Assembly: GCA_009746045.1 (NCBI GenBank) | Contig: RPFO01000022.1 | Coordinates: 4,006,622-4,070,621, forward strand | Direction: 5' to 3' | From: Mesostigma viride | Taxonomy: Eukaryota; Streptophyta; Mesostigmatophyceae; Mesostigmatales; Mesostigmataceae | Length of the DNA stretch: 64,000 bases | Part shown: piece by piece, positions 25,401 to 37,200 of the stretch | Numbering within the stretch: position 1 is the stretch's first letter | How the letters are laid out: the number at the start of each line of letters is the position of its first letter | Notes under the pieces: model-generated | What the model saw: the letters and a program-made list of their open reading frames with translations, nothing else | What the model was told of the DNA's origin: nothing | The model's database searches: none | Translations under genes and position numbers: made by a program

Positions 25401-25977
25401 CCTTATCAGCAGCTGCCTGGCTCTTGGAATGCAATAATTACCGACGTTCAATCCCAGTGTTGATTCTGGTCAGGGTTTCGGTCTCTGTCTGGCCAACCGA
25501 TGACGATGCAACATGCGCGCAGCTCCCTCGACGGTTTTCTAGATGGGTGCAATCAATGACAGGCTGTTTTACGATGGTGATAATAGCAAGCCATGCCCCA
25601 GCGAGCGCAGCAATCCCTTTTCTGGTGGTTTGTGGTATTCTCTATATTGGGCCCTAGGTTTCTTGCTGATGTGTCCCTTGAACACTATCCGTTGAAACAC
25701 AACCTGATCTTCCTTCTTGCTGCTGTCTCCCTTGAAGCTTCGAAGTAAGCATAACAGCGTCGTAAGGTTGATCAGCTACGCCACTTGATACTATAATCCA
25801 TGCTAAGCAGTCACTTATTCTTGCTTTTGCTTTGTTGTGACATACGGTGGGTGCCAATTCCAGGGGTCACGCCAAAAGGCGCAGTCCTTGCTGCAGGAGG
25901 TCAAGTTGAACGCGCGCATGCTGGGCCCCAGCAGTGCAAGCAAGATCTTGGATGCACTGTGGGGTGTTGACTACTAG
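13311..25977 (+). CDS. MUS81: MUS81 structure-specific endonuclease catalytic subunit, 13 exons
   Basis: Thirteen phase-consistent exons give 743 codons plus TAG. MUS81, with an EME-type partner, cuts 3'-flaps, replication forks and nicked Holliday junctions in the nucleus. The order matches the family: N-terminal helix-hairpin-helix (about residues 1-90, GIGPSFAQKIESFL), winged helix (about 100-200, GEEYLTKQALMDEAD, FYSGWSSMKTLLQKELVAK, YSLTEAGLALG), low-complexity linker (about 205-434), then the XPF/ERCC4 nuclease with DDRE (about 486-489), GD (525-526) and ERKSVSD (547-553). LYYLVEG, IKTAM, a C-terminal HhH (IASVSSETAQALVQQYPTP) and LLGPSS-like ending MLGPSSASKILDALWG follow. All catalytic residues are present. 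The unusual parts are exon 6, with sixteen S-Q-G-Y/H-A-S/Y repeats, and introns of 0.26-1.44 kb full of tandem repeats and splice-junction echoes. Exon edges are inferred without transcripts. Confidence 0.95.
13751..13854 (+). CDS. MUS81: MUS81 exon 2
   Basis: The acceptor is AACAG and the donor GTGAGA. It encodes GIGPSFAQKIESFLLKHGLY, the conserved hairpin of the N-terminal HhH. The join to exon 1 is in phase and leaves one base at its end. Confidence 0.92.
14548..14713 (+). CDS. MUS81: MUS81 exon 3
   Basis: The acceptor CCCACAG follows a pyrimidine-rich tract with a long C run (about 14511-14527). It encodes YAPKRGTAPFALVATLY and GEEYLTKQALMDEADASG, the first half of the MUS81 winged helix. 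The donor is GTGGGT. Confidence 0.92.
15028..15110. repeat. 41-bp direct duplication in MUS81 intron 3
   Basis: Two nearly identical copies of a segment starting CCGAGCTTCTCAACGGTCAT lie back to back. Confidence 0.85.
16153..16275 (+). CDS. MUS81: MUS81 exon 4
   Basis: The acceptor GGGCGCAG and donor GTGGGT bracket FYSGWSSMKTLLQKELVAK and RSNPAK, the recognition part of the winged helix. Degenerate copies of both splice junctions occur in the flanking introns. Confidence 0.92.
16575..16765. repeat. GTGTACAGTGGTGGTT minisatellite in MUS81 intron 4
   Basis: About ten imperfect 18-20-bp units around GTGTACAGTGGTGGTTATA. Related degenerate units continue to about 17000. Confidence 0.85.
17290..17443 (+). 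CDS. MUS81: MUS81 exon 5
   Basis: The acceptor is TTGCAG. The exon completes the Lys codon and continues YSLTEAGLALGERQQL, the end of the winged helix, into an acidic/alanine linker. The donor is GTGAGT, leaving phase 0. Confidence 0.9.
17578..18022. repeat. Scattered GTCAA...TTGAC palindromes in MUS81 intron 5
   Basis: About seven irregularly spaced copies of GTCAA-(4-6 nt)-TTGAC or its decayed forms, often followed by TTT. They are dispersed rather than strictly tandem. Confidence 0.75.
18319..18895 (+). CDS. MUS81: MUS81 exon 6, coding minisatellite
   Basis: A 577-nt open exon between GGGTGCAG and GTGCGC. It enters in phase 0 and leaves in phase 1, exactly as exons 5 and 7 need. Sixteen 18-bp units (18432-18722) encode S-Q-G-Y/H-A-S/Y, flanked by Ser/Gln/Pro/Ala-rich sequence. 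The array is open in several frames, so its coding status rests on phase and splice signals and could be wrong. Skipping it would break the frame. Confidence 0.75.
19135..19435. repeat. Two minisatellites in MUS81 intron 6
   Basis: About seven units of ATGCCAGCAATCAACGCT-type sequence (19135-19280) are followed by four 16-bp units of TTCCCCTTGTTGAATT (19368-19430) just upstream of the exon 7 acceptor. Confidence 0.85.
19455..19659 (+). CDS. MUS81: MUS81 exon 7, start of nuclease domain
   Basis: The acceptor is CTCCCAG. It encodes APQYLSTAEGVFLSAADQ, then CYDVVLIMDDREQFGRSK with the catalytic D-R-E cluster. The donor chosen is GTGGGG at 19660, which alone keeps phase with exon 8. Confidence 0.88.
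19660..19915. repeat. CAGGTGGGGTGGG array downstream of exon 7 donor
   Basis: Degenerate repeats of the exon 7 donor context (AATGACAG|GTGGGGTGG) fill the first 250 bp of intron 7. Confidence 0.85.
20245..20577. repeat. 33-bp tandem repeat, about 10 copies
   Basis: Near-perfect units beginning GTTCCTAATTGATGATGCGC in MUS81 intron 7, ending about 65 bp before exon 8. Confidence 0.95.
20643..20688 (+). CDS. MUS81: MUS81 exon 8 (46-nt microexon)
   Basis: Between GTGCAG and GTGAGC it encodes ERMAQQLRDRGLKVE, the helix leading to the first nuclease beta strand. It is in phase with exons 7 and 9. Confidence 0.88.
21113..21178. repeat. 14-bp AGGTGAAACCGAAT repeat, about 5 copies
   Basis: Perfect short tandem array in MUS81 intron 8. 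Confidence 0.95.
21771..21929 (+). CDS. MUS81: MUS81 exon 9, catalytic ERK motif
   Basis: Encodes IKRLEAGDAAW, LWVLDHVVERKSVSDLHSS and SGRYAQQRYRLE. It contains the catalytic GD and ERK-x3-D residues. The acceptor is CACCCAG and the donor GTATGT. Confidence 0.95.
23207..23295 (+). CDS. MUS81: MUS81 exon 10
   Basis: Encodes RSGIQNLYYLVEGNVAASF through KGIKTA, the core nuclease strand. The acceptor is CTGGCAG and the donor GTGAGT. It ends with two bases of an Ala codon. Confidence 0.92.
23945..24182. repeat. (GGGGT)n tract in MUS81 intron 10
   Basis: About 45 units of GGGGT, with GGGTT variants at both ends. The plus strand has strong G-quadruplex potential. A telomere-like CCCTAAA block follows about 80 bp later. 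Confidence 0.97.
24262..24318. repeat. Interstitial CCCTAAA telomere-like repeats
   Basis: About eight perfect or degenerate CCCTAAA/CCCTAGA/CCATAAA units in a row, the plant/algal-type telomere motif, inside MUS81 intron 10. Confidence 0.75.
24461..24689 (+). CDS. MUS81: MUS81 exon 11
   Basis: Encodes MTSMEGSPQWQVLCTDSS, IKRYAAMTRAIAARY and FNDWVKSNKGQTIGTQWSLM: the end of the nuclease fold and the linker to the C-terminal HhH. The acceptor is GCGCAG and the donor GTAGGG. Confidence 0.92.
25036..25122 (+). CDS. MUS81: MUS81 exon 12, C-terminal HhH
   Basis: Encodes IASVSSETAQALVQQYPTP and SALYSFLKTA in phase 0. The donor is GTATGC. Its last bases are duplicated at 25189-25206 with a second GT donor. 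Confidence 0.92.
25864..25977 (+). CDS. MUS81: MUS81 exon 13 with stop
   Basis: Encodes GSRQKAQSLLQEVKLNARML then GPSSASKILDALWGVDY and TAG. The GP-S-x-S-x-KI-x-x-LW ending is typical of the MUS81 C-terminus. The acceptor is TTCCAG. Confidence 0.92.
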   Translation, partial: GSRQKAQSLLQEVKLNARMLGPSSASKILDALWGVDY

Positions 25978-26671
25978 ACCAACCACATAGGTCAGGGCGA
26001 GTAACAAGGAGTAAACTCGCAACTACGTATGAGTATGACGGCATGGGGCATGGTAGCTCCTTGGTCACCTTATGGATCGCATTGAATCCCCACATATGCA
26101 TGCATGCATGCGCCCTACTGATTGGAGTCTGGAGAGAAGAGCATGTTCAGCACATGCAGGGCTGTCATCCATCATGCAATATACCAAGCATCACGCTTGA
26201 TTATACAAGTATGTATTGGCGCAGGGGGGCTCGATAAATAACCATTTGACAATGTGCCCACAACGCGCTGGTTCACTGGACCAAGTGCAGGATGATCTGT
26301 GCACAGGAAGCACATGCACACCCAACGTAAAAGTGCAGCAAGTGGGCACATGGAATCCAGCAATACTTATGGCAGGGTTACTCGTGTTGAAGCACATGCA
26401 CACCCAACGTAAAAGTGCAGCAAGTGGGCACATGGAATCCAGCAATACTTATGGCAGGGTTACTCGTGTTGAAGCACATGCACACCCAACGTAAAAGTGC
26501 AGCAAGTGGGCACATGGAATCCAGCACTACTTATGGCAGGGTTACTCATGCTATGTTCATGAAGGACTTCCAGCAAAACTTTTTAGCAATGTACCTTCAA
26601 GAAGATAGGACGCACCAGGTCATCCCAAACAGCCAAGGCATGATGACAGAAACGGGAAAGGAAACAAAGGT
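25978..26671. repeat. MUS81 3' flank with an 82-bp repeat, 3 copies
   Basis: Between the MUS81 stop and the DUF202 gene. Units of 82 bp starting GCACATGCACACCCAACGTA begin at 26310, 26392 and 26474, the last one shorter. The rest shows no recognised gene and should include 3'-UTRs of the two convergent genes. Confidence 0.9.
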
Positions 26672-27022
26672 TCATGTCATGCGGTCCAGGCTTACCACAG
26701 CTGCCAGGAATGCCCCAAATGTGATACTGGCAGTGAACAGCACGCCCAGGTGCGAGGACCTAAACCGGCCTTGCAGGAGCATGCGCTTGACGTGGAAGTA
26801 ACGGTGCGTCGCCTGAACAAGGAGAAGGCAGCCGAGTCCCACGAACATCGTGCCGACCACGGGGCCCTCGGTTTGCGGGGATACTCTCGCCAAGACGACG
26901 CCGAAGCCAGCCGAGGCAAGACACGTCCGGATCCATGCCAGATAGGTACGCTCGTTTGCCATGTGGTCCCGAGCCGCGGAGCCAGTGTTCTCCATTGCCT
27001 TGAGCAGCATACCGACCGTCAC
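26672..27022 (-). CDS. DUF202-type small membrane protein, copy 1
   Basis: A 116-residue single-exon frame. Residues about 20-35 read HMANERTYLAWIRTCLAS, matching the conserved N-E-R-T-x-L-A-W-x-R-T start of the DUF202 domain, also related in look to the VTC1 membrane domain. Three hydrophobic stretches follow: around SAGFGVVLARV, GTMFVGLGCLLLVQA and VLFTASITFGAFLAAVV. It is probably an integral membrane protein with unknown substrate. It is convergent with MUS81. A close paralogue lies at 41957-42415. The ATG at 27022 is the first in frame; the ATG directly before ANERT is an alternative. Confidence 0.78.
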   Translation of the reverse strand: MTVGMLLKAMENTGSAARDHMANERTYLAWIRTCLASAGFGVVLARVSPQTEGPVVGTMFVGLGCLLLVQATHRYFHVKRMLLQGRFRSSHLGVLFTASITFGAFLAAVVSLDRMT

Positions 27023-27227
27023 TTCCTCGATCCCGAGCGCGCAATTGACGACGGAACTCCCAAACCATCAACTAGTCATTGATCCTAACCCACTGACCAG
27101 CTCAAGCAGCCGGCAGCCAAACTGCCCAACTCGCATTACGAGCGTAGCTGACAACGGGTCGCACTTTGCCTTCGACCTTCGAAAGCAATCGCAAGTTTGT
27201 CAGGACCGATCGTAATTTTCCATTCAG

Positions 27228-27264
<37 letters not shown>

Positions 27265-28027
27265 ACCCTCGCCACCTGTGGATTGACATGCGCTGCACTC
27301 GGTTCAACGCTGCACAACGCGTTTAGCGCGGTAGATGGAAAACATCAGTCAAATCGCTCGTTGCCCCCATCTTACCTGGGCAACACAAGGCACCGTGCCA
27401 ACTGGCTATCCTGCGCGCACGAGTCATATCCACTGCCGCTCGTCTCGGTTTCAAGCAAGCAATGCTAATTTTTTAGAACCAGGGCAGTGAGTGACAGGAT
27501 AATAATAATGTAGACACCCCCGTCCCAGAGGCCAGACGCAGGACCAGTCCGGATATTTCACCTGCTAGGCATGAGGCAGGCGCCAGGCAACCGACCGCAG
27601 CCCTAGCTGTGATTGCGAGTTCGCGACCGAGCCACCGAGGTAGGATCACTCTAGGCTACCCTAGGATGGTCTGCATGTCTCTCGTTCATTAATATTCATT
27701 GCCAACGAAGTTACAATATGTACCAAATTGTGAGACCTGAGTGTGATGAGAAGTTGATAACTGATTAACTGTACCTAACTGCACATGACCACGCTCTACA
27801 TGCTGGCGTACGCCTCGCAAAGGGACGTTTGCTAGCCTACCGCGCCTGCAAGGCCAAGAAGGTGAAAGGCGGCAAAATAAGAAAAAGGTGCTTGTGCAGG
27901 TGTGCCTGAACATGCAGTCAAGCGCCAAGCGCAAGCAGGATGGCCTAAGAGCAGCAACATTTGTTATGAACTAGTGTCACCCGCTGGCTTCGCCCAGCCC
28001 AAAACAGGGTCCCTTTTTTTGGCAGTA
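27023..28027. other. Spacer with a 36-nt poly(A) tract
   Basis: An uninterrupted run of 36 A (27228-27263) lies 205 bp upstream of the DUF202 start. It could be a retroposed tail or a simple repeat. No gene is recognised in the rest. Confidence 0.6.
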
Positions 28028-28720
28028 CTTCGCCCCGCTGCCCGCTGCCCGCAGCCCGCAGCCCGCTGCCCGTTGCCCGCTGCCCGCTGCCCGCTGCCCG
28101 CTGCCCGCTTCCCGCTGCCCGCTGCCCGCTGCCCGCTGCCCGCTGCCCGCTGCCCGCTGCCCGCTGCCCGCTGCCCGCTGCCCGCTGCCCGCTGCCCGCT
28201 GCCCGCTGCCCGCTGCCCGCTGCCCGCTGCCCGCTGTACGCTGCCCGCTGCCCGCTGGATTAGTACGCTGCGAGCGAATTGGTGCGCAGTACGCTGCCCG
28301 CTGCCCACTGGAAAGTACGGTGCTCGCTTCGCTGGCGGATTGGTGCGCAGTACGCTGCCCGCTGCCCGCTGGAATAGTACGGTGCTCGCTTCGCTCGCGG
28401 ATTGGTGCGCAGTACGCCGCCCGCTGCCCGCTGGAATAGTACGGTGCTCGCTTCGCTCGCGGATTGGTGCGCAGTACGCCGCCCGCTGCCCGCTGGAATA
28501 GTACGGTGCTCGCTTCGCTCGCGGATTGGTGCGCAGTACGGTGCTCGCTCGCTTCGCTCGCTCGCCGTACGGTGCTCGCTCGCTTCGCTCGCTCGCGGTA
28601 GGGTGCTCGCTCGCTTCGCTCGCTCGCCGCGCGCAGCGCACAGCTCGCTGCGCTCGCCGTGCGCTGCGCGCCAGGCCGCTTTCAGCGGCCGCTCGCTCGC
28701 TTCGCTCGCTCGCTGGGATT
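28028..28720. repeat. CCCGCTG array, 60-65-bp cassette repeats and GCTTCGCTCGC palindromes
   Basis: About 32 units of CCCGCTG (28028-28258) pass into four to five 60-65-bp cassettes that each contain GATTGGTGCGCAGTACG and CTCGCTTCGCTCGCGG. These pass into dense GCTCGCTTCGCTCGC palindromes (28535-28715). Many frames are open, but none looks like a protein. Confidence 0.9.
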
Positions 28721-29036
28721 GGTGGTTAGTTATTCCGGTTGTTATGGATTGGCGGGGAAGTTGCGATGCCCTGGATAGTGCGGGATTACCTTACATTGCT
28801 AAATTAATATATAGGATGTCATCGCTCCCAATTGTTATCTAGGTAGGTAATAGCGCTGATAGCCAGATTTATCATCGACCGCGACCGATGCACGCCCGAA
28901 AAGTGGGGTGAATTTAAAGCAGGTAGTCTTGCGAAACCTGTGTAAATAACGGGGAACGCAATTGAAAAGCTTTGACCCATGTTATTTAGTACGAAGTTAG
29001 CGGTTTAAGTGTACATTGCATCGAACGATTGACCCG

Positions 29037-30433
<1,397 letters not shown>

Positions 30434-32305
30434 AAGTCAGGAGGGAGTTGTCCGGAGGAGTAAGTGTTCAAGGAGCTTGTAGCAGTACCGAATCTTTTGT
30501 AGCTTTTCTCGTCGCCACGCAAGTAGAATGCTTAATTAGAGGAGGATGGGTAAGTAAGGAAGCAAAAGTATTTTGAAATACATTATTCAACAATATTCTG
30601 GTCGTCAACCTAGAAGAAGGTGTAGTTGGTATAAGTATTGGAGAGTAGGAGTCCTTCCCTGATGTGTCCTCGCTTGATGGCTACGAAAGGAAACCTGCAA
30701 TATGTCTGCTCTATAGGTAACTAAGCCACCACGCACGAAGAAGCCAGAAATAGATGAGGGTGTGTGAGTAGATAAGCAAGCAACATCGATCGGTACATAA
30801 TATCAAGAAGACAACCAGCGCAGGCCAGAAATAGGAACAATAGGATCGATAGGTACATAATGTGGCCAAATAAGTCGCTACACAAAAAGTGTGCTTAGAG
30901 GAGTTGAGGATAAGGAGTAGAGGAGTTGAGAATAAGGAGTAGAGGAGTTGAGAATAAGGAGTAGAGGAGTTAGTAGGACGGCTAATGAGGTAAGGAACCA
31001 GTAGCATTAGCTAAATTACATTACCGCGGTCATTATCACACAAGAACAATGCATGATGGGAGAATTCGGACAGGGGATTAAGGGATCAAGCAACAGGTAA
31101 GAAAGTTGAAATAGTCATGGACGAACAGGTTTGTAAGCAAGCAAGCAATAGGTAGGTGAGTTGTGGGAAGTAATCGTCACAGAAGAGGCAGACGTAGAGT
31201 AGGAGGACGGATCTGTCGACAAGTAATCAATGGGTAAGTAACTTTCGCAAGTCAGTTTCCATGGAAGAAAAGGTCTGGAGAGGAAGGGTACAGGGGTGGT
31301 GTGTGCGTGTGTGTGATGATACTGGCAACATGCTTGTCGGTTTGAAGAATGCATGGCAGGTACAGGTCCTGTTCCATGGATTGCGGTGTGCCTGACTTGA
31401 GTAACAATAACACCCTCCAAAAGGTTGTTTGTTACAAGTCTAACGACGACAACGGGGTTAGACAGCAGGGCGCAAGAACTCCACGAGAGGGAGAGAAGTG
31501 GATAGCGAACGGTTCTTGAGTTTCGGAGAGCCCTGATGTAACTGACAAATGACGGTGATACCACAATCTAGACGTGTCGAGAACCCTGTGTGTTCAGCGA
31601 CGCGCCAGACAAACACTGGCAAGATATCGGCATCCGTTGGATTGCTCTCCACACCCCAGTGTACGCCTGTCCCCATTCTCCACTTTGTAGTCAACGCGGC
31701 AAGCCCACCTGCGGTTTCACGCTGGACGCCCGCGCTCGAGGTGGCCAACGCCCGTGGCGCATAGCGTAGAATTATTTTAATTTTTTTCCTGGTGACCTGT
31801 AATAGTATGTTTGTAAATAAACCAGTGTTTTCTTGTTTTGAGTGACGTGGTCTCGTCATTGTCATTTTATGGCCATGAAAAGAATCTGAAATGCACATCT
31901 TATGTTGCTGTTCCCATGGTGCTGCTGCCCATGTTGATACCAGCCCGCACATTTCTCAGGCACCTAACAGGCGACATGCGCAAGTCACGAGGACCCTGTA
32001 CATGCCCACTGGGACAACGCCTGCATGCATGGGTTGTGCTGACAGCCAGGAGTAGTACGTGATTGGCCGACAGTTTGTGCGGCATTCATGTCTACATGCT
32101 CTCGTGTCGTAGTCTGTGCACATAGGGTGTACAGTTACCCATGTAAAGGTTTTTCTTCCCAAGCAGCATACTATTATTAGCCTGCGCTGGTTGTCTCATT
32201 GATATTGTAGACAGCTCCAGCGGGCATTTTCCAGCATACGGGTTTGGTCGTTGACCCCAGCCGAAAGGCTGCCTAGCACCTGGGCCCTGGGTATTGTCGT
32301 GCACC
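30434..32305. other. Intergenic spacer between DPM2 and the retrotransposon
   Basis: No gene is recognised. It contains a purine-rich repeat (about 21 bp, GGAGTTGAGAATAAGGAGTA, 30899-30972) and loosely repeated AAGCAAGCAA/GGTAAG motifs (30550-31240). The last 13 bp (32293-32305) are the left target-site duplication of the LINE. Confidence 0.6.
32293..32305 (+). repeat. Left target-site duplication of LINE copy 1
   Basis: ATTGTCGTGCACC, identical to 37638-37650. Confidence 0.85.
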
Positions 32306-32537
32306 TAAGGCATGCCACAGCGAAGGATGTGTCCATAGACACGGTGTGGCGAGCTATGGATGCCGAGAATGCTCATAACTTTTACATCCGGGCATGAAAT
32401 TTGGTCGGGTGCATTGCAGTAGAAGCGTCTTTTGATGACGAACACGATGATATAATTTTCAGCCGCCATCGCCCAAGATTTAGCGCAATATCATAAAACG
32501 CAGCGCAGGCAGGGATCGTATTTTCCGGAAAGTAGCC

Positions 32538-33881
32538 ATGGCGGATTCACCTTCAGCCGCCTCCCACTCCCCCGCCGATGGGGGGGATTCAGCGCCTCAT
32601 ACCATCACGCAACTAGTCGACGCTGTGGACACCATTGCGACCCAGCCATCGTCTGCTGATGCCGCCATTAACGTTTCGTCTAAGCGGCATTGCCCCTGCC
32701 CCGTCGACGAGATGGACAGCCAGATCCCTCCGCCTGCGGCTCCTTCTTCCAGCGAGGTTTCCCGTGAGACCGACCCCCTTGACGACGACGACGACGACGC
32801 CATCGCCGACGCTGAGTTTGACCCAGCGGACTTCCTGCCTGGCAAGGTTGTTGCCGAGCACCGGTTCTTTTCGCTTACCGCCGAGAGGCGCGGGCTATCC
32901 TGCACCTCATGAACGACAACAAAACTCCGATCTATTTTCCTAGCACGCTTGGCGAGACCATTTCAGTGGACGAGCTTGCCGACATGGAAGAGCCAGAGCT
33001 TCGACTTTCTGTTTTCCTGAGCCACGCGCAGGCCCCCTGCCTCCGGGCACTCTTTGCCGCTTTCGAGGAAGCCGAGCACGGCACCGCCAACACCCCTGAT
33101 GCTCCCCGGAAGCAGACCTGCACAAGCTCAATAAGAAAGTCGCAGACATGGCTGCCCAACTCGGCACCTTGTCCACCGCTATCCGTCAAGACACTGCTGC
33201 GCTCCAATCCAGCATTGCCGAGGTCAAGGCCGCCCTGGCCACACCTCCCCAGCAAGCCGCCCCCGCACCCACCAGCTATGCTAACGTGGTAAAACAGACG
33301 GACATTGCCAACCTGATGGAAGATGCAGCACGCAGGGGGGCTGCAGCCCACAAGACTGCTATCGAGGAGGACCTGCGCTCACGCAGTATAGTGGTCCGGT
33401 ATTTCCAGGTCGCACAGCAGCCTGAAACGGACCTGATGCTAGCGCAACGCCTGTACCACAGCCTCATCGTGGGCAGGCTGCAACTGGGCAACGAACGCAT
33501 CCGCATTGAGTCGGCAGCCTGGATGGCGGGCCAGCCTGGCCCCATCCGGGTGACCTTTGCGAATGTGGCCAGCAAGGTGAAGGTACTCCAGGCCCGCAAG
33601 CTCCTAGGCGGGAAGAACGCGCCGAGCCTCGACGACCTCCTCTCACCGGCCCAGCTAGTCATCAAGAATGGTCTGCTGGGCAGCGACGTGGCGATCAAGG
33701 CCAGGAAGGAGGCCAGAAGGTCTACGTCCGCCTCGTCCACGACACCCCCGTGCTATTCATCAACGGCCAGCGCACGGAGGCGCAGGCTCCTAACAAGCGG
33801 CACAAGTCGGGCCGTACCAGGCCCGCCCCAGCTGCGTCATCATCGTCTACGCACGTCCCGGGTATGGATGGCGCCCGGTAA
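32538..33881 (+). pseudogene. LINE ORF1-like protein, frameshifted
   Basis: Starts MADSPSAASHSPADGG. The frame changes near 32884 (apparent extra AG), near 33108 and near 33715, and ends at TAA 33879-33881. The middle part holds a coiled-coil stretch (KLNKKVADMAAQLGTLSTAI) and an RNA-binding-like region around SIVVRYFQVAQQPE and PIRVTFANVASKVKVLQ. A C-terminal KVYVRLVHDTPVLFINGQR segment follows. The layout resembles LINE-1 type ORF1 proteins, which coat the element RNA. Assignment is by layout and by the ORF1-like fragment at 40560-41200. Confidence 0.8.
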
Positions 33882-34257
33882 GGGCACACCCTCGCGGCCT
33901 CGCGGTACAATAGGCTTTGGGCACAGCCTTTATAAACAAGCCCCTTTCCATCCTCATGTCGCACCGTGCGAGCATGATCAGGATGCAAGGTCGCCAGGCA
34001 CGCCACGGTCAACCTTCCCGCCAATTTACCAGCCTTACACGCCTCCTAGCCCGCCTTGAGCGGGATGAGGCCCAGTCGACACGCCGGCGACCCCAGCCAG
34101 GACGGAGACGACGCATATCCGTCCTGAAAGAAAGCCTCCATGCGTTGACAAGCATTAACCCCAATCGCCACCCTCCCCCCCCCCCCCACCCCCACCCCCA
34201 CCTCCAGCACTACCCTTCTCCACCCCCACCCCCACCCCCACCCCCCCGCTAATAGGG

Positions 34258-37200
34258 CAACGGCCCATTCTTGGTATTGCAAGTTTTAACGTGCGCACCC
34301 TCCCTGCAGATCCTTCTACGAGCGGCGGCACCCCAGCACGCCAACGCGTCGACGAGCTGATCGCCCTGTGCGCCGACAACAAGATCGCTGTTCTTGGAGT
34401 CCAGGAGCACCGACGCACCGTTGACCCTCAGCACGCGGTCAACGGTCTGCTGGTCGACGACCTGCGGCAGGCTGGCGGTTCCACTATGGTGGCGGCGACG
34501 CGCCGGGCCAAGGTGGTGTGGGCCTCTTGTGCTCGCCGGCAGCATCAGAGCAGCTCCAGTCCATCGTGCTGCGGTCCCCGCGTGTGCTAGTGGCCACTTT
34601 TTCGGCCACTGAGGGCCATTCACACCACACGCTAACCGTTATCGTGGGATATGCACCACATGCGGGTCGAGCTCAGGCGGAACGTGAGGCCTTCTTCGAC
34701 GCCCTCAAGGAGGAGGAGGCCAACATCCCAGCTCGGCACTTCCTGGTTATGCTGCTCGACGCCAACGCCACGCTGCCAGTTGGCACTGGGGGCGCTCAGT
34801 ATTCCCCAACCAACACGACAGCCAACGGTAACACGCCTTTATTTGCGAATCTGCTGGCAGAATCTGCGCTGGTTGCATGCAATGCTTCTTTCGCACGCCC
34901 CGCTGAGCAGCTGGCCACCTTTTTTGGGCCGTCGGATCGGGTGGTGTGCCTTGATTATGTCTGCGTACGTCGGGCTCAGCGCCCCTCAGTTGTCGATGCT
35001 CGCGTCCTGCAAGATTCTGTCAGCACGGTGGAATCTGATCATCGTCTCGTGCTCGCTCGCATCAGATTGCGGTTTCCTGGGGTGAAACCGTCGCGACAGC
35101 TGGCACCTCAGCCAGATCTGAAAGTGCTCCGGATTGTGCTGAAGGATGCCGACAAGATGTCAGCAGAAGAGCAGGCCGCTATGTCGCACAGGGATGATTT
35201 CCTGGCCGTATTCGACGCCGGGGGCAGCCGACAGCAGTTACACGCCATTCCGCCGCCGGGGGATATTTCAGTGATCCTCCGTGGTGTCGCCGCCAAGTAT
35301 CGCCTGGCTGCCCGCACCCTCCCCACCTTGCCTCCGCGTCGGCAGCTTGCTGTCCACCGTCACGCACCGACAGTGGTCGCCGCCAGGCAGATGCTCCGCC
35401 GCAACAGAGATCCGATCGCCAAACCTGGGCTGCAAGCAGCTCTGAGGGCCGCCTACGAGCAGGCTGAGAAGGCAGATGCTCAGCAGATGGTCAAGGACCT
35501 GCGCAGCTGCCAGCAGAAGCACGACGGCAAGGGGGCCTGGTTCTGGTACAAGCGCCTCGGGCACCCGGACGGCCTCGGCCGGCCCCACCGCCACGACGTC
35601 CCCGGCGCCCCAGCCAAGCGGCTTCGTACCTGGGCCACGGCCACGGCCGAGGTCGTGGGGACAGCTGCGCCGCCCCCACCCCTGCTCCCAGCCGCCGCCG
35701 CCCGCCCGGCCGCCCTGGCCGGCCCCGCAGGGCCCCCGGCCCCGCCTAGGTCAGCGGCGGACTACCTAGTCCCCCCGCTGGTCGGCCCACTTGGCGACCC
35801 GTCTGACATGCCTCCTTTCACCTCTCGCGAGGTCACGGAGGCGGTCCAGCGCCTGCGTTATGACGCAGCCACCGGCTCTGACGAGATTCCGGCCGCAGTT
35901 GTAAAACTTGCAGCCGAATTCGAGGACACAGGTGTTATGCTGCTCTTCCGGGACATCTGCAACCGCCTTCTGCTGTCGTCGCAACCACCTCCAGCGGCCT
36001 GGCAACACAGTTTTCGCACGATGCTGTACAAGAACAAGGGGTCGCCTGCCGACCCCGGCAACTACAGAGGGGTGTGCATTCAAAGTGCCCCCCTCAAGCT
36101 TCTTATGCGGCTCATCCTGAACCGCCTGCGCACGGCCCTGGACGGTCACCTCAGCGAGACTCAGCACGGCTTCCGTTCAGGTCGCAACACAGTACAGGCG
36201 CTCTTCGCTACTCGCCGACTGGTGGAGGAACTGCAACGCCTTCAGCCTGGTGAGTCCCCTTTGCACCTTGTGCTGGTGGACTTCATCAAAGCCTTCGATT
36301 CGGTTTTCTGGCCTGCGCTTTGGGACATCCTCGAGTTGTTCCGGATCCCCCGCCCCCTGATTGCTGTCATCCGCAACCTGTATGAAGGGTCCACCACTTC
36401 GGTGCGCACTTCTTACGGGACCACGCCCCCATGCCCTTTACAGAAGGGTGTGTGGCAGGGCTGCGTGCTGTCGCCCTACCTGTTCATTATTGTTGTCGAA
36501 TACGTAATGATTCAGGCGCGCAAGCGATTTGCCCGCATCGTGGGCAGGGAACCAGGAGTGCAGGTTGCTAACAAATTCTGGCATGGCGGTGCGGACACGG
36601 AGATTCGGCTAGCAGACATCATTTACGCAGACGACACCACCCTCTTTGAGGACACTGAGCACGTGCAGACATGGCTTGACTGCCTGGCTCTCGAGGCCCG
36701 TGCAGTGGGGCTTGAGGTCAGCAAGAAGACAGAGGCCCTGGCGGTTGGGCTCACCACCTCAGCGCCGCCCCTCTATCTCCTAGACGGCTCTCGAGTCCTG
36801 TATCGGGACCGCGTTAAGCTGCTGGGCAGCCTGCTCCCTAGCTGCGAGGTGGATGTGGACCACCGCATCTCCCTCGCCTGGCACGCTTTACGCCAGTACC
36901 GGGCCCTATGGCGCAAGCCCCTGGGCAAGATCGAGAAACAGGACCTGTTCAAGGTCCTCGTCCTTCCTGTTCTCACGTATGGCGCCGAGACGTGGACCCT
37001 CACCGCCGACCTGGCCCGCAAGCTGGACGGCGCGGTCACCAGCATGCTGCGTTCCATTTTCAGAGTAGGATATGCTGCTCATGTCCGCAATGAGGACCTG
37101 TACCAGGGCATGCCCTATATCACCAGCACAATTAAGCAACGCCGCCTGCAGCTAGTAGGGCACCTAGCTCGCACCAACCAGGTAGACACCTCACGTGGCC

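Noticed and set aside
26676-27022. Calling the DUF202 protein VTC1 (polyphosphate polymerase subunit)
   Set aside because: The N-E-R-T-x-L-A-W motif and three membrane helices are shared with VTC1, but the R-T and G-rich pattern fits general DUF202 proteins better.
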